The notes under the pieces: generated by a model
What the model was told of the DNA's origin: nothing
The model's database searches: none
The model's input: the letters and a program-made list of their open reading frames with translations, nothing else
Source: Pseudomonadota bacterium
GTDB taxonomy: Bacteria; CALINM01
Direction: 5' to 3'
DNA length: 8,768 bases
Assembly: GCA_026415985.1 (NCBI GenBank)
Contig: JAOAGA010000068.1
Location: forward strand, 1 to 8,768
Translations under genes and position numbers: made by a program
In this document: piece after piece, positions 1-8,411 of the stretch
Numbering within the stretch: position 1 is the stretch's first letter
Layout of the letters: each line of letters opens with the position of its first letter

Positions 1-3
1 TAA

Positions 4-76
4 CGCGTCTGGCAGGATTCGAACCTGCGACCCTCGGCTTCGGAAGCCGATGCTCTATCCCCTGAGCTACAGACGC
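4..76 (-). tRNA. tRNA-Arg (anticodon CCG)
   Basis: This tRNA reads arginine CGG codons. On the minus strand it folds into a full cloverleaf. The 7-bp acceptor stem pairs GCGTCTG (76-70) with CAGACGC (11-5). The D stem is GCTC/GAGC. The anticodon stem TCGGC/GCCGA encloses the loop TTCCGAA, which gives anticodon CCG. The variable loop is GGGTC, and the T stem GCAGG/CCTGC encloses TTCGAAT. The discriminator base is G at position 4. The next bases are TTA, so the 3' CCA is not encoded and must be added after transcription. The 5' base is also the last base of the thpR stop codon, so no promoter fits between them unless it lies inside thpR. Co-transcription with the upstream operon and release by RNase P is the likely route. 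Confidence 0.97.
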
Positions 77-645
77 TATGACTTCAAATTAAAAGAGAAG
101 AGACGGGTGTAGCTTGGTCCGTCTTTTTTCAGCTCGCTTTTATACAAATGGAACTCTTTAACATCAAAGCTGTATTGAATAGATGGCACCTGCATATCTC
201 TGTACTTAGGGTTTGACTGCAGAAATTTTTTTGTATCTTTAATACGCCCCAGTGTTAAATGACCGTGAAACTCCCTTTTTTCCTTTGGAAAGCCAATCTC
301 TGCTAATTTATTCTCAATCTCCCCTGCCAGTTTTTTTAGTTCTAAGCACTCTTTCAGACCAAGAAAGATAACTCTTGGTATTCTTGCATCGGGGAAGAAA
401 TCTAACTTGTCTAACTCAAGGGTAAAGGCAGAAAAGTTGTTTTTTATTTCATTAAGGCAGTGAGCAATTTTATCTAAAAGTGATGCCTTAACCTCGCCTA
501 AAAACTTTATCGTTATATGCCATGTGTCTTCTTTTGTCCAACGAACATCTTTTAATACTTCTGCAAGATGTTTTTGCAGAGGTATTATTTTGTCAATTCC
601 CTCTCTGTCAATATCTATGGCAACGAAAAGCCTTAGTTTATCCAT
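76..645 (-). CDS. thpR: RNA 2',3'-cyclic phosphodiesterase ThpR (2H phosphoesterase, LigT family)
   Basis: This is a 189-residue cytoplasmic 2H-phosphoesterase. Family members hydrolyse 2',3'-cyclic phosphate RNA ends to 2'-phosphates, and some ligate tRNA halves in vitro, hence the old name 2'-5' RNA ligase. Both catalytic HxT motifs are present: H43-I-T45 within WHITIKFLG, and H129-L-T131 within HGHLTLGR. The spacing and total length are normal for the family, so it looks complete and active. The ATG at 645-643 lies inside the end of the upstream CinA-type gene (8-nt overlap), with a GAGAG Shine-Dalgarno element about 8 nt upstream. The stop codon TAG (78-76) shares its G with the first base of tRNA-Arg. 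A cinA-thpR order next to housekeeping DNA genes is common in bacteria. The physiological substrate is not predictable from sequence. Confidence 0.93.
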   Translation of the reverse strand: MDKLRLFVAIDIDREGIDKIIPLQKHLAEVLKDVRWTKEDTWHITIKFLGEVKASLLDKIAHCLNEIKNNFSAFTLELDKLDFFPDARIPRVIFLGLKECLELKKLAGEIENKLAEIGFPKEKREFHGHLTLGRIKDTKKFLQSNPKYRDMQVPSIQYSFDVKEFHLYKSELKKDGPSYTRLFSFNLKS

Positions 646-1111
646 TTTTTAATCTCTCTATTACATATTTTAAACAGAAATTGGCGGTCTGCTTTCTTAT
701 TAAATCCCTATTGCCTTTTAAAAAAATCTCTTCAATATAAATTTTGTCCAGGATATAAAAACCACAATAAACGAGTCCTACCGGCTTCTTTTCTGTTCCC
801 CCCGTTGGTCCTGCTATCCCCGTTGTGGATAGACATATATCTGACTTTGACAGATCTTTGAGCCCCCTAACCATTTCATAAGCACACTGAGAGCTTACCG
901 CACCGTATTGATCTAAAATTTTCTCACCGACGTTTAATAATTTAATCTTTGCAAAATTTGAATAGGTAACCAATCCCATATGAAAATAGGCAGAGCTCCC
1001 GCTCACATCGGTTATAAGCTTGCTAATAAGCCCACCGGTGCATGATTCTGCAACTGAGATAGTCAGGTTATTTTTTAAAAGTATTCTGCCCAATTCTTCT
1101 TTTGTTGTCAT
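638..1111 (-). CDS. pncC: CinA C-terminal-domain protein, nicotinamide-nucleotide amidohydrolase (PncC type)
   Basis: This 157-residue stand-alone CinA C-terminal domain should deamidate nicotinamide mononucleotide to nicotinate mononucleotide, recycling the NMN released by NAD+-dependent DNA ligase and other NAD consumers. Diagnostic motifs are AESCTGG (residues 21-27, with the probable nucleophilic serine S23), VSGSSAYF, VTYSN, the GAVS segment, and STTGIAGPTGG followed by EKKPVG. The N-terminal MoaB-like half of full-length CinA is absent, and no trace of it lies upstream because pgpA ends there. I chose the ATG at 1111, 2 nt after the pgpA stop. It leaves about 20 residues before ESCTGG, as in E. 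coli PncC. A GTG at 1141 would add ten residues and overlap pgpA by 28 nt. No clear Shine-Dalgarno precedes either start, so translational coupling to pgpA is likely. Sharing an operon with ligA, which makes NMN, fits the role. Confidence 0.9.
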   Translation of the reverse strand: MTTKEELGRILLKNNLTISVAESCTGGLISKLITDVSGSSAYFHMGLVTYSNFAKIKLLNVGEKILDQYGAVSSQCAYEMVRGLKDLSKSDICLSTTGIAGPTGGTEKKPVGLVYCGFYILDKIYIEEIFLKGNRDLIRKQTANFCLKYVIERLKNG

Positions 1112-1113
1112 TT

Positions 1114-1568
1114 CTAAAACCCACTGCTTATAATAATCCACAAAAGGATTTTTGTATAAACTCCTGCAACAAGGTCATCTAAGATAACCCCCAGAGGTCC
1201 TTTAAACCTCTTCTCAATTCGCCTTATAGGAAAGGGCTTTAGGATATCAAAAAACCTAAAAATTATAAAGGCAAGTATTATCTGATAAAAGTTTAATTCA
1301 AAAAAAATAAGAGAGAGCCACATCCCCAGTATTTCGTCGCAGACAACAGAAGAGGGGTCATCGTTACCAAAAAACCTTATTGCAAATGAAACTGATTTGT
1401 AAGATATAAAAAAGAAAAAACCAAATAAAAAGATCTGGTAGGAATAAAAGGTCCATTCCGTCAGCAGATAAAATATCACACCTACTACACTTCCAAAGGT
1501 ACCGGGAGCATAGGGAACATAACCTGTATAAAAACCAGTTGAAATTATTTTATAAAATTTTTCTTTCA

Positions 1569-1569
<1 letters not shown>
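1114..1569 (-). CDS. pgpA: Phosphatidylglycerophosphatase A
   Basis: This inner-membrane lipid phosphatase of 151 residues converts phosphatidylglycerol phosphate to phosphatidylglycerol. The conserved PgpA motifs appear in order: PYAPGTFGS (residues 19-27), DDPSSVVCDEILG (70-82) with the acidic metal-ligand residues, FRFFDILKP (104-112) followed by P114-I-R and E119, and GVILDDLVAG (127-136). Hydrophobic stretches around 27-37, 43-64 and 83-106, plus a C-terminal one, are membrane segments. The length is normal. The ATG at 1569 overlaps the preceding stop by one base (TGATG), a classic coupling junction. A TTG one codon upstream is possible but less likely. No good Shine-Dalgarno is visible, which also points to coupling. 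The protein ends 2 nt before the CinA-type start. Confidence 0.95.
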
Positions 1570-4332
<2,763 letters not shown>

Positions 4333-4650
4333 TTAGTATATTGATCTAATTCGTCCCGTTTTCTTATGTATTATTAATATATCAATTATATTACCATCTT
4401 TGCCGTAGATATTTGCTTCGAAAAATCCTCTCCTTTCTGAAATCTCACCTATTCTTATATCATCGTTTTTCTGATAAAATTTTTTTAAAATTTCTCTTGC
4501 TGAATTAATATCTTTCACTTCAAATCTTTCACCATAAACTCCTCTTCTTCCATCGGGACAGTAGGCACCATAGGGCCTTTTTTGCATTACTGGCTGAGCA
4601 TATGCTTCCATAGTTATTAAAATTATTGATATTAATAAAATATTTTTCAT
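4333..4650 (-). CDS. Small secreted PepSY-like protein
   Basis: This is a 105-residue exported protein. Residues 1-18 form a Sec signal peptide with probable cleavage after AYA (16-18). The N-terminal mature part is rich in Tyr, Gly and Arg and has a single cysteine, C31. The C-terminal part has the layout of a PepSY-like fold: a helix (SAREILKKF), a strand (IRIGEISER), a strand (FFEANIYGKDG), then DILIIHKKTGRIRSIY. Small periplasmic proteins of this shape often sit beside envelope-stress two-component systems. I chose the ATG at 4650 because an AAGGG Shine-Dalgarno (4662-4658) lies 7 nt upstream and the signal peptide begins there. A longer frame from 4770 would overlap the preceding gene and a terminator. 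It follows the Spy-like gene and its terminator, so it may be expressed by partial read-through. The exact function is unknown. Confidence 0.75.
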   Translation of the reverse strand: MKNILLISIILITMEAYAQPVMQKRPYGAYCPDGRRGVYGERFEVKDINSAREILKKFYQKNDDIRIGEISERRGFFEANIYGKDGNIIDILIIHKKTGRIRSIY

Positions 4651-4664
4651 GGATAAACCCTTAT

Positions 4665-4690
4665 AAAAAGGGGGATTATATTCCCCCTTT
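4665..4690 (-). terminator. Intrinsic terminator after the Spy-like gene
   Basis: On the minus strand a 9-bp perfect stem pairs AAAGGGGGA (4690-4682) with TCCCCCTTT (4675-4667) across a 6-nt loop, followed by more Ts to 4665. It starts 3 bp after the Spy-like stop codon. The T tract is short (five, partly in the stem), so termination may be incomplete and allow some expression of the following PepSY-like gene. Confidence 0.8.
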
Positions 4691-4693
4691 ATT

Positions 4694-5071
4694 TTACCAG
4701 CATCTCTTGTTTCTTTTGTTTTTATAGCCATCGCCAAAATAGCAGTTACCGCAATTGTAAAATTGACCATCTTTTATACCATACTTTTCTGCGGTGGCCT
4801 GTATTTTTGTCTGCAATGAGACAATATCCTTTTTCAAGGCGGTTATTTTATCATAATCTTTCTTTTCCTTTGAATATTCCTGCTCTAACTCGATCTTTTT
4901 GGTAAATAAATCATCTCTTAAAGCAATGGTTTCTTTCTGAAATTTTTTCAGATTCTCTACATTTACGCTACTGTAATTTGCATAAAACTTACCACCTCTC
5001 ATAACCCTTGCCTCAGAGCTAACCGCTACAATGAGTAGAAATAACACTAAAGTAACAAAAACCTTTTTCAT
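4694..5071 (-). CDS. Spy/CpxP/ZraP-like periplasmic protein with cysteine-containing tail
   Basis: This is a 125-residue exported protein resembling the periplasmic heavy-metal-sensor/ZraP and Spy/CpxP group, whose members act as periplasmic chaperones or feedback regulators of two-component systems. Residues 1-21 form a signal peptide (K2-K3, hydrophobic core, SSEA). Residues 36-97 form charged amphipathic helices, with the family-like stretch ETIALRDDLFTKKIELEQE. The second LTPEQ-like motif common in the family is not visible. The tail carries C107-G-N-C110 and C124, a possible metal or redox site. I chose the ATG at 5071 because a perfect AAGGAGG (5086-5080) lies 8 nt upstream. The ATG at 5092 would place that ribosome-binding site inside the gene. 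The gene follows the kinase by 75 bp, making it a likely regulon member. Family assignment is by pattern only. Confidence 0.75.
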   Translation of the reverse strand: MKKVFVTLVLFLLIVAVSSEARVMRGGKFYANYSSVNVENLKKFQKETIALRDDLFTKKIELEQEYSKEKKDYDKITALKKDIVSLQTKIQATAEKYGIKDGQFYNCGNCYFGDGYKNKRNKRCW

Positions 5072-5079
5072 AATAAATA

Positions 5080-5086
5080 CCTCCTT
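5080..5086 (-). promoter_or_regulatory. Consensus Shine-Dalgarno of the Spy-like gene
   Basis: AAGGAGG on the minus strand, 8 nt before the ATG at 5071. It is the strongest ribosome-binding site seen in the window. It decides this start against the upstream in-frame ATG at 5092 and suggests a highly translated product. Confidence 0.9.
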
Positions 5087-5133
5087 TTTCATTTTCTTAT
5101 AGTTTAATCTTTCATTTTGAAGAGAATATGGAG

Positions 5134-5153
5134 AAATTATGAAAAATTATGAA
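5134..5153 (-). promoter_or_regulatory. Tandem 10-bp direct repeat, candidate response-regulator operator
   Basis: Two perfect copies of TTCATAATTT lie head to tail (5153-5144 and 5143-5134), overlapping the kinase stop codon and pointing toward the Spy-like gene. OmpR-family regulators typically bind two direct half-sites spaced 10-11 bp apart. Downstream a TATAAG at 5101-5096 could be a -10, which would put the repeat at about -45 to -64, a usual activator position. No good -35 is seen, as is common for activated promoters. The binding role is inferred. Confidence 0.5.
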
Positions 5154-6424
5154 TTTTCAAATTTAATTTTAAACTCTGTCCCTGTGTCTCGTTTACTGTT
5201 AACTGATATCTGCCAACCATGTGCTGAAGCAATCTCTCTTACAATGGATAGTCCGATACCTGAACCATCTTTAAATCTCTTATAAAACCTCTCAAAAATA
5301 AAATTTATGTCTTTCTCATCTATACCAATTCCGAAATCTTTTACAATCAGCTCTTTCTTTTTATTATCCAATCTAACCTCTATATTATCTCCCTCTTTTG
5401 ATGCCTTAATAGCATTTGTCATTAAATTTATAACTAACTGTAAATATAGTTGTTTATCTGCCATAATTATCAAATCTTCAAGATCTGATTTGATTGTCAA
5501 TCCTTTTTCGGCAAGGAGAAGAGCCAACCTTTCCATTGCCCTCTCTGTTACTTCTTTTAGATTAATTTTTTCAGGGTTTAGTTTTAATATGCTCGAATCA
5601 ATCTCTGCTAAATTTTTTATGCCTTCCGTAAGCTTTTCTAATTTTTCTACCTCCTCAAGTAAAGACTCTATATTTTTTTTGTCTGCTTTTGCTATACCAT
5701 CCAGTATTGCGATAAGATTCCCCTTTAAAACTGTTAGAGGTGTTCTTATCTCATGTGAAATGTTAGCTATATTCTGTTTTCTTATATCTTCAAGTCTTTT
5801 AAGTTTTCTTATCATCTCTTCAAAAGCGGAACTTAACTGACCTATCTCATCGGCACTTTTTGTGTTTAGCTTTATATTTAAATTGCCTTTTGATATCTCA
5901 ATGGCACTTTTTGCCATCTCCATTAATGGTTTTGAAATTTTATCAGACAAAAGAATACTTAATATGGCTATTGCAAATAATGATAATATTACTGAAAATA
6001 TCATTATTTCTTTCGATCTTAAAATTAGTAGTTTTATTCTCTCTTCTTCGTAGAAGCCTATTTTTGCAACACCAATCTCATTTCTTTTAAAAAAAAGAGG
6101 ATACTCAGTAAAATATATATTCTTTGTATCGCCACTTTTTGAATAAATGATCCTTTCATTATTATCCAACAAGATAAGTTTTATATGTAATTTCGCTTCT
6201 AAATCTGAGAGCCTCTGGATATCAATTTTCTCCAAATTCTCAAATTTTGCATACTCTCTTTCAATCTCTTCTATTATAAAATAGACACTGTCTTCTCTTT
6301 TTCCATCTATGTATTTATTAATCTCTTCAATAAGATAGTTTCTGACAAAGAATGTAGTGGATAGTGTTATGGATGATACAAAAAAAAGTATTATGAAGAT
6401 TTTTATTTTAAATGTTTTAATCAT
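5147..6424 (-). CDS. Sensor histidine kinase (HAMP, HisKA, HATPase_c)
   Basis: This is a 425-residue inner-membrane sensor kinase. TM1 is at about 7-27 and TM2 at about 139-159, enclosing a periplasmic sensor of about 110 residues. The sensor's second half (LHIKLILLDNNERIIYS, then EIGVAKIGF) looks PAS/Cache-like. A HAMP linker spans about 160-212 (K165-P166-L, D192-E-I-G). The phosphoacceptor is H224 in NISHEIRTPLT. The ATPase domain has its N box at N333-N337, its G1 box at D363-G-I-G367, the F box at F377-E-R-F-Y, and G2 at G387-S-G-I-G-L. All catalytic elements are intact. The start ATG overlaps the response-regulator stop by 8 nt, so the pair is co-transcribed and probably cognate. The signal is not deducible, but the downstream Spy/ZraP-like gene suggests envelope or metal stress. 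No close CpxA or ZraS orthology can be claimed. Confidence 0.95.
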   Translation of the reverse strand: MIKTFKIKIFIILFFVSSITLSTTFFVRNYLIEEINKYIDGKREDSVYFIIEEIEREYAKFENLEKIDIQRLSDLEAKLHIKLILLDNNERIIYSKSGDTKNIYFTEYPLFFKRNEIGVAKIGFYEEERIKLLILRSKEIMIFSVILSLFAIAILSILLSDKISKPLMEMAKSAIEISKGNLNIKLNTKSADEIGQLSSAFEEMIRKLKRLEDIRKQNIANISHEIRTPLTVLKGNLIAILDGIAKADKKNIESLLEEVEKLEKLTEGIKNLAEIDSSILKLNPEKINLKEVTERAMERLALLLAEKGLTIKSDLEDLIIMADKQLYLQLVINLMTNAIKASKEGDNIEVRLDNKKKELIVKDFGIGIDEKDINFIFERFYKRFKDGSGIGLSIVREIASAHGWQISVNSKRDTGTEFKIKFENS

Positions 6425-7118
6425 CCGAATGGCAGGTGAATCTATATCCTAATCCGTAAATTGTCTGAATGCAGTTAATCTCATTGTCTACTTCTTTAAT
6501 CTTGTTTCTGATGTTCTTTATATGGGCGTCAACTGCTCTATCGTAACCATAAAAATCATACCCTAAAGCCCTTTTTATGATTTCTTCCCTGCTAAGAACC
6601 TCACCACCCTTATTTACCAAAATTGATAATATTTTAAACTCCGTCGGTGTTAGATTAACCTTTTTGTCATTTACCAAAAACTCGTATTTAGTTTCATTAA
6701 TTTTAATCTTTCCATTATTAAATGACTTTACAGAAGAAACTCTTTGTTTTTCGTATCTTCTCAAAATATTTTTTACTCGTAACACGATTTCCTTGGGATT
6801 AAAGGGTTTTGTTACATAATCATCGGCACCTAAGGAAAGTCCTGTAAGTTTATCTTCAATCTGAGATTTAGCAGAAAGTATTATAACGGGTATGTTTTGA
6901 GCTTCTTTTATCTCCTGAAGCAGTATCTCTCCCTCAAGGTCAGGTAACATTAAATCAAGAATAACCGCAGAAAAATCTTTTAAACTTGCTGATTCTAAAA
7001 TTTTTCTTGTTTCATGTCCGGAATTTGTTACAGCTACAGAAAAATCGCTGTTTTCTAAATAGGCTTTTAAAAGATTGGCTATTTTATTATCATCTTCTAC
7101 TATAAGAATCTTTTGCAC
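6417..7118 (-). CDS. OmpR/PhoB-family response regulator
   Basis: This is a 233-residue cytoplasmic DNA-binding response regulator. The receiver domain (about 3-120) carries the acidic pair D9-D10, phosphoacceptor D55, switch S81 and K103 in DYVTKPF. The C-terminal winged helix (about 136-229) has the LTPTEFKIL motif, SREEI, the DRAVDAHIKNIRNKI recognition helix region and the IYGLGYRF wing. The start is GTG at 7118-7116. An in-frame TAA at 7130-7128 rules out a longer protein. No Shine-Dalgarno is present. The gene begins only about 25 bp after the terminator of the preceding operon, so its promoter must overlap that short stretch. Its likely targets are its own operon and the downstream Spy-like gene, which has a 10-bp tandem repeat upstream. 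Confidence 0.95.
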   Translation of the reverse strand: MQKILIVEDDNKIANLLKAYLENSDFSVAVTNSGHETRKILESASLKDFSAVILDLMLPDLEGEILLQEIKEAQNIPVIILSAKSQIEDKLTGLSLGADDYVTKPFNPKEIVLRVKNILRRYEKQRVSSVKSFNNGKIKINETKYEFLVNDKKVNLTPTEFKILSILVNKGGEVLSREEIIKRALGYDFYGYDRAVDAHIKNIRNKIKEVDNEINCIQTIYGLGYRFTCHSDD

Positions 7119-7143
7119 AAATATATATTAACACAATGATGGC
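7119..7143 (-). promoter_or_regulatory. Compressed promoter region of the two-component operon
   Basis: Only 25 bp separate the T tract of the upstream terminator from the response-regulator GTG. On the minus strand they contain TAATAT (at about 7129-7124), which could be a -10 about 6 nt before the start codon. The upstream T-rich terminator tail or TTGCC would have to serve as the -35 region. This geometry would give a leaderless or nearly leaderless transcript, in line with the missing Shine-Dalgarno. This is inferred from spacing alone. Confidence 0.3.
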
Positions 7144-7169
7144 AAAAAAAAAGGGGCTTAAAGCCCCTT
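7144..7169 (-). terminator. Intrinsic terminator after the dsrP-like gene
   Basis: On the minus strand the stem AAGGGGCT (7169-7162) pairs with AGCCCCTT (7158-7151) across a TTA loop and runs into nine consecutive Ts (7152-7144). It lies 6 bp after the dsrP stop codon. It is a textbook strong terminator and separates the respiratory operon from the two-component system. Confidence 0.92.
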
Positions 7170-7175
7170 AAATTT

Positions 7176-8393
7176 TTAGTTAGTTTCTTTGTTATATTTG
7201 AGCCTTCCTGTCTCTATACCAATTACAAGCTTGGAGAAAATTGTAAAAAGTAGTAATCCAAGGGCGAAAACTCCTAAAGATACAATCATTTCTACAAGAT
7301 TTGGTGTGTATTCATGAATTTCTCCCAAAACACCGGGGATAAAACCGGGAGTGATGAATGCGTGGCCTTTTTCGATCCAGACCGCAATAAAAATTAAGAC
7401 ACAACCTATATTGAGTAGCTTGATACTTCTGATATTTCTCAAAGATATAAATATCAGGAATGCGGTTATATCAAGAGTAATAGCGGTCCATATCCAGGGT
7501 ACCATTTTATTATGTCCATGCAGACCCTGCATCAGATATTCCATAGGTGCCATATGGACTGAACCGGTATAATATTCCTTGAAAACTTCTGCACCAAAGA
7601 GGAATAAATTAAAAAACATAGCGTACGCCATTATCTCGGCTATCTTAAACAAAGCAACATCTTGGACCTTTATACCACCGTATCTTCTGATTATTTGAAG
7701 TGCAATAATCATCAATGAAGGTCCTGAACAAAATGCCGAAGCCAAAAATCTTGGTGCAAGTATAGCTGAGTTCCAGTAAGGTCTTCCTCCTAATCCGTTA
7801 AATATGAAAGCTGTAACTGTGTGAATACTAATAGCAAAAGGTATGGAAAGCAGTATCAGAGGAATGTAAAATTTTTTGTTTGGATGTTCTCCTGTATAGC
7901 CTTTATAGATGAGATATATAGCAATTACAATATTGAGTATCATATAGCCATTTAAAACAACAACATCCCATGAAAGCATTGAAGCAGGCAGATTAAGTAT
8001 CCCTCCAAGGAATGGCAAAAGATGCCAGAATCTATCAGCTCTACCAACATCAACCATAATAGAGCCTAATACCATCACAATAGCAGAGAAAGCCATTATT
8101 TCTCCGTATATTGCGATCTCCTTTATAGCCTGAAAATGATAGACATAGGCGGGGATGACAAGTAAGACTGCAGCTGCAGCAACACCTACAAAAAAAGCAA
8201 AATTACCTATATATATAGGCCAGATTATATGTTGTTCTAAACTCTCTGGTCCTAACTCCCTTGTAAACTCGTGATAATACCCCCATGCCCCTAAGATTAT
8301 TAAAAATAATAAAAATCCTACCCATGCATAATAGGGGAGACCACCCTTGCATATCTCTTTTATTGAATCTACAATAAATCTTACTATTTTCAT
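7176..8393 (-). CDS. dsrP: DsrP-like NrfD-family integral membrane protein
   Basis: This 405-residue polytopic inner-membrane protein belongs to the NrfD/PsrC family and exchanges electrons between the menaquinone pool and an iron-sulfur partner. About ten membrane helices are visible, for example around 19-40, 58-85, 95-116 and 140-165. The best match I recall is DsrP of the sulfite-reduction-associated DsrMKJOP complex: IGNFAFFVGVAAAAVLLVIP (62-81), D115-V-G-R-A-D-R-F-W-H, a WDVVVLNGY segment, and a GGRPYWNSAILAPRFLASAF segment. The length fits. The ATG at 8393 has AGGGG 7 nt upstream, and the gap to the upstream DsrO-like gene is 18 nt. Pairing with that gene supports DsrP over other NrfD relatives, although PsrC- or Qrc-type complexes share the fold. 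Whether the host has DsrAB and reduces sulfite cannot be seen here. Confidence 0.85.
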   Translation of the reverse strand: MKIVRFIVDSIKEICKGGLPYYAWVGFLLFLIILGAWGYYHEFTRELGPESLEQHIIWPIYIGNFAFFVGVAAAAVLLVIPAYVYHFQAIKEIAIYGEIMAFSAIVMVLGSIMVDVGRADRFWHLLPFLGGILNLPASMLSWDVVVLNGYMILNIVIAIYLIYKGYTGEHPNKKFYIPLILLSIPFAISIHTVTAFIFNGLGGRPYWNSAILAPRFLASAFCSGPSLMIIALQIIRRYGGIKVQDVALFKIAEIMAYAMFFNLFLFGAEVFKEYYTGSVHMAPMEYLMQGLHGHNKMVPWIWTAITLDITAFLIFISLRNIRSIKLLNIGCVLIFIAVWIEKGHAFITPGFIPGVLGEIHEYTPNLVEMIVSLGVFALGLLLFTIFSKLVIGIETGRLKYNKETN

Positions 8394-8411
8394 ATAATCA
8401 CCCCTCTCTAA

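Noticed and set aside
522-740. Plus-strand open frame across the thpR/pncC junction
   Set aside because: It overlaps two well-supported minus-strand genes and has no ribosome-binding site or recognisable product.
1112-1141. GTG at 1141 as the start of the CinA-type gene
   Set aside because: It adds ten residues not expected for PncC, overlaps pgpA by 28 nt and has no better ribosome-binding site than the ATG at 1111.
4651-4770. N-terminal extension of the PepSY-like protein to 4770
   Set aside because: It would overlap the Spy-like gene, cross the terminator and bury a signal peptide that has its own start and Shine-Dalgarno at 4650.
5072-5092. Upstream ATG at 5092 for the Spy-like gene
   Set aside because: A perfect AAGGAGG at 5086-5080 serves the ATG at 5071 and would fall inside the coding region of the longer form.
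5307-5840. Long plus-strand open frame opposite the kinase gene (177 codons)
   Set aside because: It is antisense to the HisKA/ATPase region, has a low-complexity Ser/Phe-rich translation, no Shine-Dalgarno and no family resemblance. It is a shadow of kinase codon bias.
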